Shown here: piece by piece, positions 1-8,618 of the stretch | Numbering within the stretch: the stretch's first letter is position 1 | Layout: each line of letters starts with the position of its first letter | From: Butyriboletus loyo | Lineage: Eukaryota; Basidiomycota; Agaricomycetes; Boletales; Boletaceae | DNA length: 40,492 nucleotides | Assembly: GCA_038093515.1 (NCBI GenBank) | Contig: JBBPSI010000218.1 | Span: forward strand, 1-40,492 | Direction: 5' to 3' | The notes under the pieces: generated by a model | Database searches by the model: none | What the model was told of the DNA's origin: nothing | The model's input: the letters and a program-made list of their open reading frames with translations, nothing else | Position numbers and translations under genes: made by a program

Positions 1-939
1 AGACCCCCAAACCCCCCTTCCGAGAATATATAATCTAGAACCCTAACTTCTAACCGAGAACGAGAGCGAGAGCGAAACCAAGCTAACATATGTGTTTTAT
101 TTGTCACAGTTTATTATTGTTTATGGTTGGTTGGGGTGGGGTGGGTGGGGAAAAAGCCTGAGGTGTATATTGTGTCTAGTAATCATCAAATGTATTCTGG
201 GCAAAGCTAGGACAATCGTACAGAGAATTGGACTGCACAGATGGCAATAGAAGGGTATGTTGGATAAGGATAAGGCTTACCCTATACCATGCAAAGTGAG
301 ATTGATTTGGTTGATTTTTGTCTAGAGAATTGCACCGTAGAATCCTCAAGCAAAGTCACTTGGATTGCTCTTTTTTCATGATATTTTTGTTATTTTGGCA
401 ATAGGTCATTGTTTGGTTTGTATCTACAGAATTGTGCCATAGATTGTACCGTAGAATTCTTGATCTGTGATGCTCTTTTTGTTTTGCAATAGGACATTGT
501 TTTGATTTGTTCTACAGAATCGCAGCGTAGAATCCTTGATCAGAAGTCATCCAGATACACTCTTTTTGTACAGAATTGCACTATAGATTGCACCGTAGAA
601 TCCTTGGCCAGTGGTACTGAGATATTGTCTTTTTGTTTGATTTTTATCTAGGGAGTTGCATTGTAGAATCCTTGAAAAGATCAGTCAGATATGCTCTTGT
701 TCATGGTATTTTTATCTGTAGAATCCTTGATCGAAGCACTCAGATATGCTCTGTTTTCATAGTCAAGTATAGCTGAGATTTCCAAGCAAAGCATAGTCAA
801 AGAGTTGGTTATGTAGAAGTAGTCTCATTGGATTCTAACTGATGGGGGAGACCCCCAAACCCCCCTTCCGAGAATATATAATCTAGAACACTAACCTCTA
901 ACTAGCGAAACCACGAAACCAAGCTAACATATGCGTTCC
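1..939. repeat. Direct repeat pair (1-100 and 849-939) flanking tandem-like units
   Basis: The first 100 bases recur at 849-939 with few changes: both copies start with a C-rich stretch, continue through an AT-rich GAGAATATATAATCTAGAAC segment and end in a shared CCAAGCTAACATATG. Between them, a motif of the form TCTACAGAATTGCACCG followed by TAGAATCCTTGATC recurs at about 322, 423, 512, 571, 647 and 712, and weakly at 1126 and 1202, at spacings of about 60-100 bp. No convincing gene is present. The layout fits a decayed mobile or satellite-like unit. I see no tRNA primer site, target-site duplication or reverse transcriptase, so I do not call it an LTR element. Confidence 0.7.
129..150 (+). 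other. G-quadruplex-capable G-runs
   Basis: Runs of four, four, three and four G are separated by single T residues. This matches the canonical quadruplex pattern with very short loops. No gene lies next to it, so a function is not implied. Confidence 0.5.
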
Positions 940-1049
940 ATTGACTTCAAATCTTCACCCTTTGCCTATACCTCTTTGCCATGCTTACATAATCAAATAT
1001 GCGCCATGTCTAGTGGGGGTGCGGGGGTGTACATCCAAAGCGTACTTAC

Positions 1050-1945
1050 TTATCCTTATCAAAAAGTCTACACAAAGTGTACAGAAAGCGTACAAAAATG
1101 TCATTGCATTGTTTGATTTTTGTTTACAGAAACGCAGCGTAGAACCCTTGACCAGAAGCACTGAGATATGCTGTATTTTATGCTATTTTTGTTTGATTGT
1201 TATCTACAGAAACGCACTCAAAGCCTACACAAAGTGTAGGAAATGTAAACAAACATGTGTAATGAATGCAGAGCAAAAGTGCACATGAAAGTGTAGAAAA
1301 TGTGTTGGGAAATGTCTAGCAAAGTGAACACAAAGATTACAAAAAGTGTAGGAAAAGTGTAAAATGTGTACAAAATGTGTAACAACTTGTCAAGGAATGT
1401 GCGAAACAAAGTGTAGTCTAAGTATAGTAAAAAAGTATACAGAAAGTGTAGTCAGAGTGTAGCAAAAAAGCGTACAAAAAGTGTAGTAAATAAAGTGTAG
1501 TGATATGTGTGGTAAAGTGTAGCAAACAGAATGTAGACTTTTATTACGCTTTTCCTACACTTTTTGTTTACTTTCATTACGCTTTTTTGTTGACTTTTTG
1601 TAGACTTTTTATACACTTTTTATACACTTTTTTGCAGACTTTACTTTGGTAGACATGTTCCTACACTTTTCCTACACTTTTACTACACTGTTGCTGCACT
1701 TTGCCTACACTGTTTGTACACTTTTATTCCGCATTTTTGTAAACTTTAGTAGACATGTTTGTAGACTTTTTGTAGACTTGTGGTACACTCTACTAGACAC
1801 TTTTGTACAGTTTGGTAGACTTTTTTGGTAGACTCTTTGTACACTCTGAGTAGACTTGTGGTGGATGACTGTTTGCTACACATCATTCTGTACACATCTA
1901 TTTCGCATTTTTGCACACTTTTTGAGGACATTTATTACACTCTAT
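1050..1945. repeat. AGTGTA-word array with a strand switch (large quasi-palindrome)
   Basis: From about 1050 to 1525 the + strand is packed with AAAGTGTAC, AAAGTGTAG and close variants. From about 1540 to 1945 the same word appears as its reverse complement (TACACTTT, TAGACTTT). The array is therefore inverted around about 1530 and could fold into a long imperfect hairpin. Short open frames here come from the low-complexity composition and share no family features. I see no transposase. Confidence 0.75.
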
Positions 1946-1949
1946 ATGG

Positions 1950-3140
1950 ATAGCACTGCTCCTACCACTTGATATGAACACATCATGGCATTCTTGTAGG
2001 GCTGTCCCATTGCTTTCCCTGATAGTTATAGAGGTCCCAAACATCACAGGAACAACCAATAAGATGTCTGATATTTTATTTCACATGACTCTCCTACCTT
2101 GCCTCCTGCCTGTTACAATTTCCTACATCTTTTCCTTTCATCCCTATGGACTACCATTTGCACCTAGGTCTATTCTTTGAAAGGCTTAACTGTTTTGCTT
2201 AGTCATCATTTTCTCTTTTGGACACTATTTCTTTCATACTCCAGAGTCTTCTAGAGTCTTCTTTCTGCTTTCATCTTCTTGACTCATCTCAACTCATGCG
2301 ACCCAATCTGGCCCTGGTCAGTGCCCAGATCCCTCTAGTATAAATACCAGTGCCTTGCACAGTAGTACCCTATCTAGTTCTATGCAATATACTTGCTAGC
2401 AACTCCATGACTCCAGACTCTAAGTGTGCACACTTGGACATAGTCTGAGATTCCTTTCAAGAGTGTGGTAGCTACTCCAGAGTGCTACCTAAAGTCTAGT
2501 TGTTAGCACCACCAGCATAACATTGCCATCCAGACAAAGATTGATTTTTGTAGCCTCCAATATGCTAGCTATAAAGAAGAATGAGGGTGCTCCTACAATT
2601 GCAATTGTGAGGCCCTCTGGACATGATGGTAACACTGGCTAAGCCTCATAAAATCAGCTAAGCAAACATCTTGCTACCCCATATGAACCCATCATGACAT
2701 GATTTTAAGGATGTTCCAGCACTTTCCCTGATGGTATTAGAGGTCCCAAACAACACTGGGACTTTATTTCGCACGGCCTTCCTACCCTGCCTCCTGCCCC
2801 CAAACAAAGATCGATTTTCGTAGCCTCAAATATGCTAGCCATAAATAAGCGGGGTGGTGCTCCTACCCATTTAAGACCCTCCGGACACGATGGTAACATT
2901 TGCGAAGCCAAATAAAATCAGTTGAGCCCACAGTGCAATATTCTTCTCCTCCTCCAATATTCAAAACAGGCATACCGTGCCAGGGGACCTCTCCAGAACC
3001 ATTCCAGCACTTATCCTTGGGGTTATTGAGCCCTCTGAATCCATTGGTGACACTTAGAAGTTCCTACAAACTCGCCTTCATAGTGGTTCTTGACGTGTAT
3101 ACAATATGGCCTTGTTTCATTTCTATCTCCGAGTCCTGAC
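1950..3140. repeat. Decayed direct repeats, no gene
   Basis: Segments recur in the same orientation. About 1975-2050 resembles 2688-2760, both containing CCCTGATRGTTATAGAGGTCCCAAAC-like sequence (second copy GGTATTAG in the middle). About 2525-2665 resembles 2800-2930, sharing 'GTAGCCTC.AATATGCTAGC' and a segment ending in ATAAAATCAG. Several differences are CG in one copy versus TG or CA in the other, for example GATCGATTTTCG versus GATTGATTTTTG, as expected from decay at methylated CpG. I see no gene. Confidence 0.6.
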
Positions 3141-3846
3141 TGCCAATCTTGATGTGTAGGGGCTCAAAATGTTCCTAGAGATGTGCTCTATCACACAGGG
3201 CTTTTATGTGGCGCGTCTAACCGCCGCATTTCGACAACATGTTGAAATGCGGCATGATCAATCATTTCTTGGCATCATTCACTCATTGTATCTCTGCTCC
3301 TCCACCATACTGTCCATGTTCATGAGCAATCTGAGATTCTTGTATTTGTTGACTGTTGTCACATCCACCTCTCCCTTTGCCTTCTTCAACTCCTTCTCCT
3401 CAACATCTTCTCCTGTATCAGGCTTAGCTCCAACTCATCAATCATGATCCTCATTCCAATCATGCCCCCAACCAGGATGTGGAGATGTGAAGATATATGG
3501 GCAGACCAGATGGTATAGTAAATGAACTCCAATAAAACAACGACACCGCCTCATTTTGACAGTGTGGTATTGTATGTTAACTTGGGTTAGACCACAACAT
3601 CGCCGCATTTCGACATGCTGTTTAAATGCGGCGATGTCATGTTTCACATTAGACCATGTGGTATCATCAGATCATGACACCACCGCATTTCGACACACTG
3701 TTGAAATGCGGCGATGTCATACCACATATTGGAACAGGTGGTATCATATGTTAACTACAATTAGATCATGACATCGCCGCATTTCAACACACTGTCGAAA
3801 TGCGGCGGTGTACATCTATTGTGTGTGCACGTGGTCTGTACATTGA
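3141..3846. repeat. Palindrome cluster I (four GCCGCATTTCGACA palindromes)
   Basis: Four related 31-33 bp inverted repeats lie at 3223-3253, 3601-3633, 3681-3713 and 3775-3807. Each has arms of the form GCCGCATTTCGACA and TGTYGAAATGCGGC around a short centre. The last three are 80-94 bp apart. Their linkers also match each other (GATGTCAT, GTGGTATCAT, GATCATGACA), so the unit is palindrome plus linker. A half copy is visible near 3546-3566. The rest of this stretch is CT-rich and holds no convincing gene. Confidence 0.85.
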
Positions 3847-4461
3847 CTACTCGATTCTATGGCGCGTTCTAGACGATGGCCCAGGTTCTCCGTCATATGG
3901 AATAATGATGAGGTCGTCGCTCGAGGCGGGTTCGACGTCGATGTCTTCATGGCGACGCTTCCCTAGTGCCGATACAGATGTGATGGAGAATGGGTTGCTG
4001 TCAATGAACCCGCGTGTCTGGACCCAACCTTTCTGCAGGAGTCCCTTGGCCGTGTGTTCTCCGGCCAGCGTCACAACCGCGTCATAGGACCCATAGCTGT
4101 CGTGGTCAAGCAAACATCTCTTCACGCTGTTCCACTTGATCAATAGCTCCGTTGACGAGACAGGGTTCATGTCCAGCTTCCATCTGGCCCCTTTGTAAAC
4201 CTTCTGTGTGGCAGGGGTGGCAAGCCTGAAGCGCATGAGCACGTTCATCAGAGAGATCCCCTTGGAGGCTGTGGAACAGGGTGAGGTCAGAGGGCGCGTC
4301 GGTCCACATGCAGCGTGTGACTCACTGTGCTTGTCAAAGAACATCTTGACGTCATTTTTCTGTTGTGTCGTTGCCTTTCCGAAGTTCACATCAGTGAGGG
4401 CGTGCGACATAGGTGACCTCTCATCCATAACAGATATAATAAAGGTGGAGACCATCGTCAC
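3847..4461 (-). CDS. Hypothetical protein, about 204 residues
   Basis: This is the longest open frame in the left repeat region. I do not recognise the product. It has a moderately charged composition, a central TQKVYKGARWKLDMNP stretch, a basic KRRHED patch near the C terminus and no visible signal peptide or membrane segment. The reading frame is blocked by a stop just upstream (minus-strand TGA at about 4473), so translation would start at the first Met or follow an unseen splice. It lies between the two palindrome clusters, which suggests it belongs to, or was carried by, the repeat unit. It could also be a remnant of a larger gene. Function unknown. Confidence 0.35.
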   Translation of the reverse strand: MTMVSTFIISVMDERSPMSHALTDVNFGKATTQQKNDVKMFFDKHSESHAACGPTRPLTSPCSTASKGISLMNVLMRFRLATPATQKVYKGARWKLDMNPVSSTELLIKWNSVKRCLLDHDSYGSYDAVVTLAGEHTAKGLLQKGWVQTRGFIDSNPFSITSVSALGKRRHEDIDVEPASSDDLIIIPYDGEPGPSSRTRHRIE

Positions 4462-4995
4462 AAAGGGCGTTCCAGTTCATCCATCTTTATCCTCATCCCA
4501 ATCATGTCCCCCAACATCTCCTTTTTATCCTTCTCCAATTCCTCAATCCTTCCCATACTCACAATATTCCCCTTCCCCTCACTCAACCATTCAACTATCT
4601 CCACCTCCCCATTACCCATTGATCCTTCCCCCTGATCTTCCTCCATCTCCACCTCTGCAACCTCATCAACTTCCATCACATCACAACTTCTTTCTCCACC
4701 CCCCACTTCCTTCGCGTCCTCTTTCTTCTTCTCTGATCCTTCATTAGTATCACGAATGTAATAGCACAATATCACTTACTTATCATATCCAGCATTCTGC
4801 GAGTTCTTGCTTGTCTCTCAAGCATATCGTTCGAGTAGAATTCGTCAGACATGGTGTCTCGGATTGATTCAGGATCTGTCACTTAATTCCTTTTCTGACA
4901 TCAATCAATTGTGACATTCATCCCAGATCCATCTCCGCGGCTCACTAATTCCTAATTTGGTATGTCACGGGATTCATTTTATATACTGACACTGT
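4462..4995. other. Pyrimidine-rich tract, no convincing gene
   Basis: About 4475-4740 is strongly CT-rich on the + strand. The Glu/Lys-rich frame on the minus strand there (4458-4775) is best explained by this bias. Part of the tract (about 4476-4510) resembles about 3442-3475, sharing 'CCTCATYCCAATCATG.CCCC'. That makes it another duplicated segment of the repeat region. Confidence 0.5.
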
Positions 4996-5656
4996 GCCAC
5001 ATCTCGACATTGTGTCGAATTGCGGCAGATATTAAATGGACCCGATGAAGCATAGGGTTGTGCTTTGATACTGCGTTGGTAGATACATGGTCCACACATG
5101 GCCATCCTAAACACACGAAACACACTGATACATTGGTATAATAGTTGTATTTTGCATTTTGACCATAACTTGCTCAAATGTTGACGGATTTTCATGAATG
5201 TGGTCTTGTTTTGAAGCTGACACAAGTACCAATACATATGTGGCTGTGGAGTGGCCGCATTTCGACACAGTGTCGAATTGCGGTGTTTTTGCTCATTTTT
5301 CTCTCATTCTGTAATGTATGCATTTAATATGTGCCGCATTTTGACATCATGTCAAAATGCGGCACATATTAAATGGGCCTGATGAAGCACATTATTGCAA
5401 TCTGATATTTAATATCTGCCGCAATTCGACATAATGTCAAGATGCGGCATAGTATTGATGTACTGTTTCTGTCAGGATCCATTTAATATGTGCCGCATCT
5501 CGACATCATGTCGAGATGCGGCACATATATATTACGTGTTGAAGCGCCGCAATGCGACATCATGTCAAGATGCGGCACATTTCCAATCATTAATCATTAT
5601 ATGTGTCAATACTCTTGTCATAAGTTGCCGCATCAATGTAAATGTATAATTGCGGC
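4996..5656. repeat. Palindrome cluster II (seven members)
   Basis: Seven palindromes of the same family lie at 4996-5026, 5254-5284, 5332-5364, 5418-5448, 5492-5522, 5546-5576 and 5627-5656 (the last strongly degenerate). Most share the GCCGCA / TGCGGC ends and a GACATNATGTC centre. Several are embedded in longer symmetry with ATTTAATATGT on one side and ACATATTAAAT on the other. The best one, 5321-5375, is a perfect inverted repeat with 27-bp arms and a single central base. Flanks ATTAAATGG and GATGAAGCA recur at 5031-5056 and 5368-5391. I see no gene in this stretch. Confidence 0.9.
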
Positions 5657-5732
5657 AGTGTAGTGCTATTATAGATCAGGCTAACCCGGCCTAACCCTAA
5701 GGTATTTAAGAAAACAGTGTAATATCGCTAGA

Positions 5733-5740
5733 TATATAAA
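5733..5740 (+). promoter_or_regulatory. TATA-like box upstream of the hammerhead
   Basis: TATATAAA begins 34 bases before the first paired base of the ribozyme at 5767. The spacing fits transcription starting just before or at the ribozyme. The call rests on sequence match and position only. Confidence 0.4.
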
Positions 5741-5766
5741 CGGTGCGTCGGCTTTCTGACGTTCAC

Positions 5767-5851
5767 TACCACCAAGGTCTGATGAGTCCCGCTGGGGACG
5801 AAACAGGATGGATTGACGGCTTGGATGCCCTCAGTCCTGTTACCTGTGGTA
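5767..5851 (+). ncRNA. Type I hammerhead ribozyme
   Basis: All invariant parts of a hammerhead are present in order. CTGATGA is at 5779-5785, stem II pairs 5786-5790 with 5795-5799 (loop GCTG), and GAAA is at 5800-5803. Stem III begins with A5803-T5840 and pairs 5804-5808 with 5835-5839; it can extend through 5814-5820 with 5827-5833. The cleavage triplet is GTT at 5839-5841, which obeys the NUH rule although GUC is commoner. Stem I pairs 5775-5778 with 5842-5845 and, after a two-base bulge (C5773, A5774), 5767-5772 with 5846-5851. The RNA enters and leaves through stem I, so it is type I. The stem I bulge and stem II loop are placed for the usual tertiary contact. Predicted cleavage is between 5841 and 5842. 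The nearest protein gene (6082-8226) is on the other strand. Activity is inferred from structure. Confidence 0.88.
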
Positions 5852-6081
5852 AATCCCCACTCACGCAGTACTAATCACCGCAACTCCTCGCCTTCGGCTC
5901 GTCGTTGCTCCCTCCTAACCTAGATTTATGGATGTGAGGATGCTTGCAGGAACTGGCTCAGGTAAGTTTGGGGTCCTACCCCGGCTACTTCCGAAGGCTC
6001 AAATTTTCAATCGCGTTTTCCGCATCGTTTTGCAAACGGCTGTAACGAGCGCAAGTCTGAATACCAGGTATGTACTATGAT
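5852..6081 (+). other. Downstream sequence of the hammerhead transcript
   Basis: This stretch has no ORF of note. GTGG at 5846-5849 can pair with CCAC at 5857-5860, which would compete with the outer part of ribozyme stem I. A strong splice-acceptor-like TTGCAG ends at 5949 and a strong donor-like GTAAGT starts at 5962, bracketing a possible 12-base exon. CTAATCAC at 5871-5878 resembles a branch point. Whether any of this is used is not visible. Confidence 0.3.
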
Positions 6082-8226
6082 CTAATTCCTACACTTGGAT
6101 CGACGAATGTCAGCGAGCATAAAATCATCATGCGCTGCTGTAATATTCTTCCCATCAAGTGCATCTGGTGGTCGCGTTACTGTTGTAGTGTTCACATGCG
6201 CTGGGTATCGTGCCTCTCCAATCCTTCCCGACCAGTCAAAGTCAACGATCATTATGCGCTTGTCCGTCTCCGTCTTTGATACCATGAGATTCACATCACG
6301 GATGTCACCATGGACGAAACCAGCTTCATGGAACTTGGTCAGCTTCTCTGATATGTCAGTGAAGACCGATGGTGGAAGATGCTGCTCGCGGGCCTCGAGA
6401 GTCTCAAACCCACAGAGTGCGTCGAAGGCGACCATGAACCAGCCACCAGGGATTTCGTCGATCCCTCGCAAGACCGGGGCACATCCGAGAGAGGCTAGAC
6501 ATTGATGGGCGTCGAAAGAATAGGTTCGAGCGAATTTGACACAGATTTCATGTTTGTTCTCGTCAGTTGCGAAAAAGATTAGCTTCTTTTCGACTACTGC
6601 CTTCTTGTACTGGAACCTTTTTGTGGTTTTGTCCAAAATTGATGTTCCTGTAATACTCTTCCAGCATGTGAGTAGCTCTGCGAAAAGCAGCCATGTGACG
6701 TGCCACGGTAAGTTGGTTCTGGGTATCGGTGGAGTGAAAATGAAACGCGATGGGCGTCGACAGCACTTGTATGGTCGGTCGCAAGTTCCAGGCAGCGCCG
6801 GCGAAGACAATGTACGGCCCTGCAAAAAATCGGTGGAACCAAGAAGATTGACAGATTGACGGGTACTGACCGAAAATAGCGAGGAGCAAACATGGAAGAG
6901 GAGACCTTGGGTGCTTTGCGGCGAGCTCCCTAGTTGACTCCAGATAATATGCTATAGCTTCGAAATACGGTTCCGCCGAAGTACTCCCGGCTTCGTTCTT
7001 GAACTCAGCGATCACATAGCGATGTCCATTCACTGACATATCCCCGTCTACCAGATAATCCGTCTTTTGGATTTTGGAGATTGTAAAATGGATCTGATGA
7101 CGCCCGAGTGCCTCGTTGAGGAATCCAACCCGCTCTGCTTCACTTTTGTATAAGTTCGACATGGCGATCTCGAGATCCTTGGCAAGGCGATTGTCGTCGG
7201 CCGTGATCTCGATGCTCTGACAGTCGTCGACGAACTGACCAAAGACAGGGTGAAGTAATGTGGTCGGGATCGTTTCTTCATCCTCATATTTGTTATCAAG
7301 AGCACGACCGCAGGGAATGAATTTGTGACCCCTCTGTCGCGTCCTAAAAGAGGAAGGCGTGCCGGAGGTAGAGGGCTTGTCCTTTGGAGCGTGTGTGAGG
7401 AATTTAATTCGAGCGCTGGCGATCAGATCCCCGCTCGCAACAGAACGATACGCCGATGGAGGAGGTTTAGCCACGCCTGGAAACGTGGGTGAGCACCATT
7501 CTGCCTTATGAACGTCTGACTTACTTTCATCAAGCCACTCTATAGCAACACCTGGGTGCTCAGAAAAAGGAACATCGCTGAAGGCCGTTCCTAGGAGCTG
7601 GCTTGCGTGCAAGAGCTGCCCAATTCCAGTAGCGCTAAGAATTTCGGGGAGATCTTCTTCTGTGGTCGAAATCTTGTATAGTTTCAAGGATTGTACAGGT
7701 ACGTCAGCGAGGATCACCTGTTGCTCTGCCTTGATTGTACTCTTGAGCAGATCAACCCGTCCAAGTGCTGAGGCTCCGACCACAAAGGAGGAATCACTGT
7801 CAACTCCTCGAAACCAGCAGCGAACTGCCAAAGTTGGGATATCTGCAGAGGCGAACGATGATCGTCGTGGGTGTCAACTTAAACATATGAGTGCCACATA
7901 CCGATGACGAGGTGGAGCTGCCCTTGCGGGATTGACTCGAAATAAGTCGATAGCGCTCGCGTGGCCCGCAACGGTGTACCCAGCATAGAGATTGAGAAAG
8001 TACCAAGAGTATCTTCCATGGAATCGTCATCAGGTACTGGAGTCTCGTTGGGGACCTTATGGAGGTGCAATGATGTTGGCCTTATCGACAGAACCTCGCG
8101 TTTAATGATGCAATCTTTGAGCTCTCCGACCGTCGTTTCTGGGGAAACAGCTATGGTCCCCCAATCTCCAAAGGGATCTCCGCGTACCCAATAGCAGAGT
8201 GACCAGCTGTCCATGGTGAAGTTCAA
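6082..8226 (-). CDS. Crinkler-type effector: two header-like domains, PD-(D/E)XK nuclease, kinase-like domain
   Basis: Secreted or translocated Crinkler (CRN) proteins are described as host-cell or inter-organism effectors. Exon 1 is 8226-7902 and encodes a ubiquitin-like CRN header (LCYWVRGDPFGDW, then SLHLHKVP). A 59-nt intron (7901-7843) follows. Exon 2, 7842-6871, starts with a second header-like copy (LAVRCWFRGVDS, QSLKLYKIS). The nuclease core is TDYLVDGD with AEFKNE, giving candidate D, E and K residues near 370-390. A 51-nt in-frame intron is likely at 6870-6820 because the family reads AIFGPYIVF across it. The kinase-like part has VKF, HGDIRDVN and DFDWSG (DFD in place of DFG). The frame changes between 6700 and 6647. 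Compared with the copy at 28355-29167, about 68 bp are missing there. Either this copy is frameshifted, or a 52-nt intron (6699-6648, weak donor, CTCAC branch) keeps it open at 660 residues. The domain calls are firm; integrity is not. Confidence 0.75.
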
Positions 8227-8271
8227 GTTAGCAGATCGACAAGTTCAAGGCTACCACAAGAGCCCAGTTAT

Positions 8272-8288
8272 CACGTGAAGATCACGTG
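8272..8288. promoter_or_regulatory. Paired CACGTG E-boxes
   Basis: CACGTG occurs at 8272-8277 and 8283-8288, one helical turn apart. The pair is about 50 bp upstream of the Crinkler start at 8226 and about 110 bp before the tRNA gene. CACGTG is the site expected for the HxxxExxxR class of bHLH factors, the class encoded at 35600-37629. The link between the two is inference. Confidence 0.4.
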
Positions 8289-8396
8289 TTAACTTGGCTA
8301 CCAGTGGTGATTCTGACTGCAAGCCGTTGCGACTTTGAGGTTTCCACGCTTTTCCCAACTTCGGAATAGACGCTATCAAGTACCAAACGAACTGTC

Positions 8397-8469
8397 AGTT
8401 CAGTGGTCTAATGGTTATGATTTCTGTCTCACACACAGAAGGTTCGGAGTTCGATCCTCCGCTGAACTA
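8397..8469 (+). tRNA. tRNA-Val (anticodon CAC)
   Basis: A 73-nt cloverleaf can be drawn. The acceptor stem pairs AGTTCAG (8397-8403) with CTGAACT (8462-8468), with discriminator A8469. A D arm contains GGTCTAATGGTTA. The anticodon stem TCTGT/ACAGA closes a 7-base loop CTCACAC, with C-A-C at positions 34-36. The T stem is CGGAG/CTCCG with loop TTCGATC. The A-box and B-box regions match the internal RNA polymerase III promoter. No intron is present and CCA is not encoded, as usual in eukaryotes. Confidence 0.95.
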
Positions 8470-8470
8470 G

Positions 8471-8476
8471 TTTTTT
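8471..8476 (+). terminator. RNA polymerase III terminator of the tRNA
   Basis: A run of six T begins two bases after the mature tRNA end, the usual Pol III stop signal. Confidence 0.85.
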
Positions 8477-8618
8477 GCTGCCGCGAATCCTTTCTTTGCT
8501 CGCCGGACGGCAAAACCACGTAGGTGTTTATGCGTACCAATTTTAATTCTCATCAAATTCTGTGCTCTGATTAGGTATCAAACACCATCGTGCTCGTTCT
8601 CGCCATCCTGATCATGCA

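Noticed and set aside
1..939. LTR retrotransposon with LTRs at 1 and 849
   Set aside because: The repeats are only about 95 bp, and no primer-binding site, polypurine tract or reverse transcriptase is visible.
3223..5656. Palindrome series read as a CRISPR array
   Set aside because: The units vary in sequence and spacing, linkers are related to each other rather than unique spacers, no cas genes exist, and the genome is eukaryotic.
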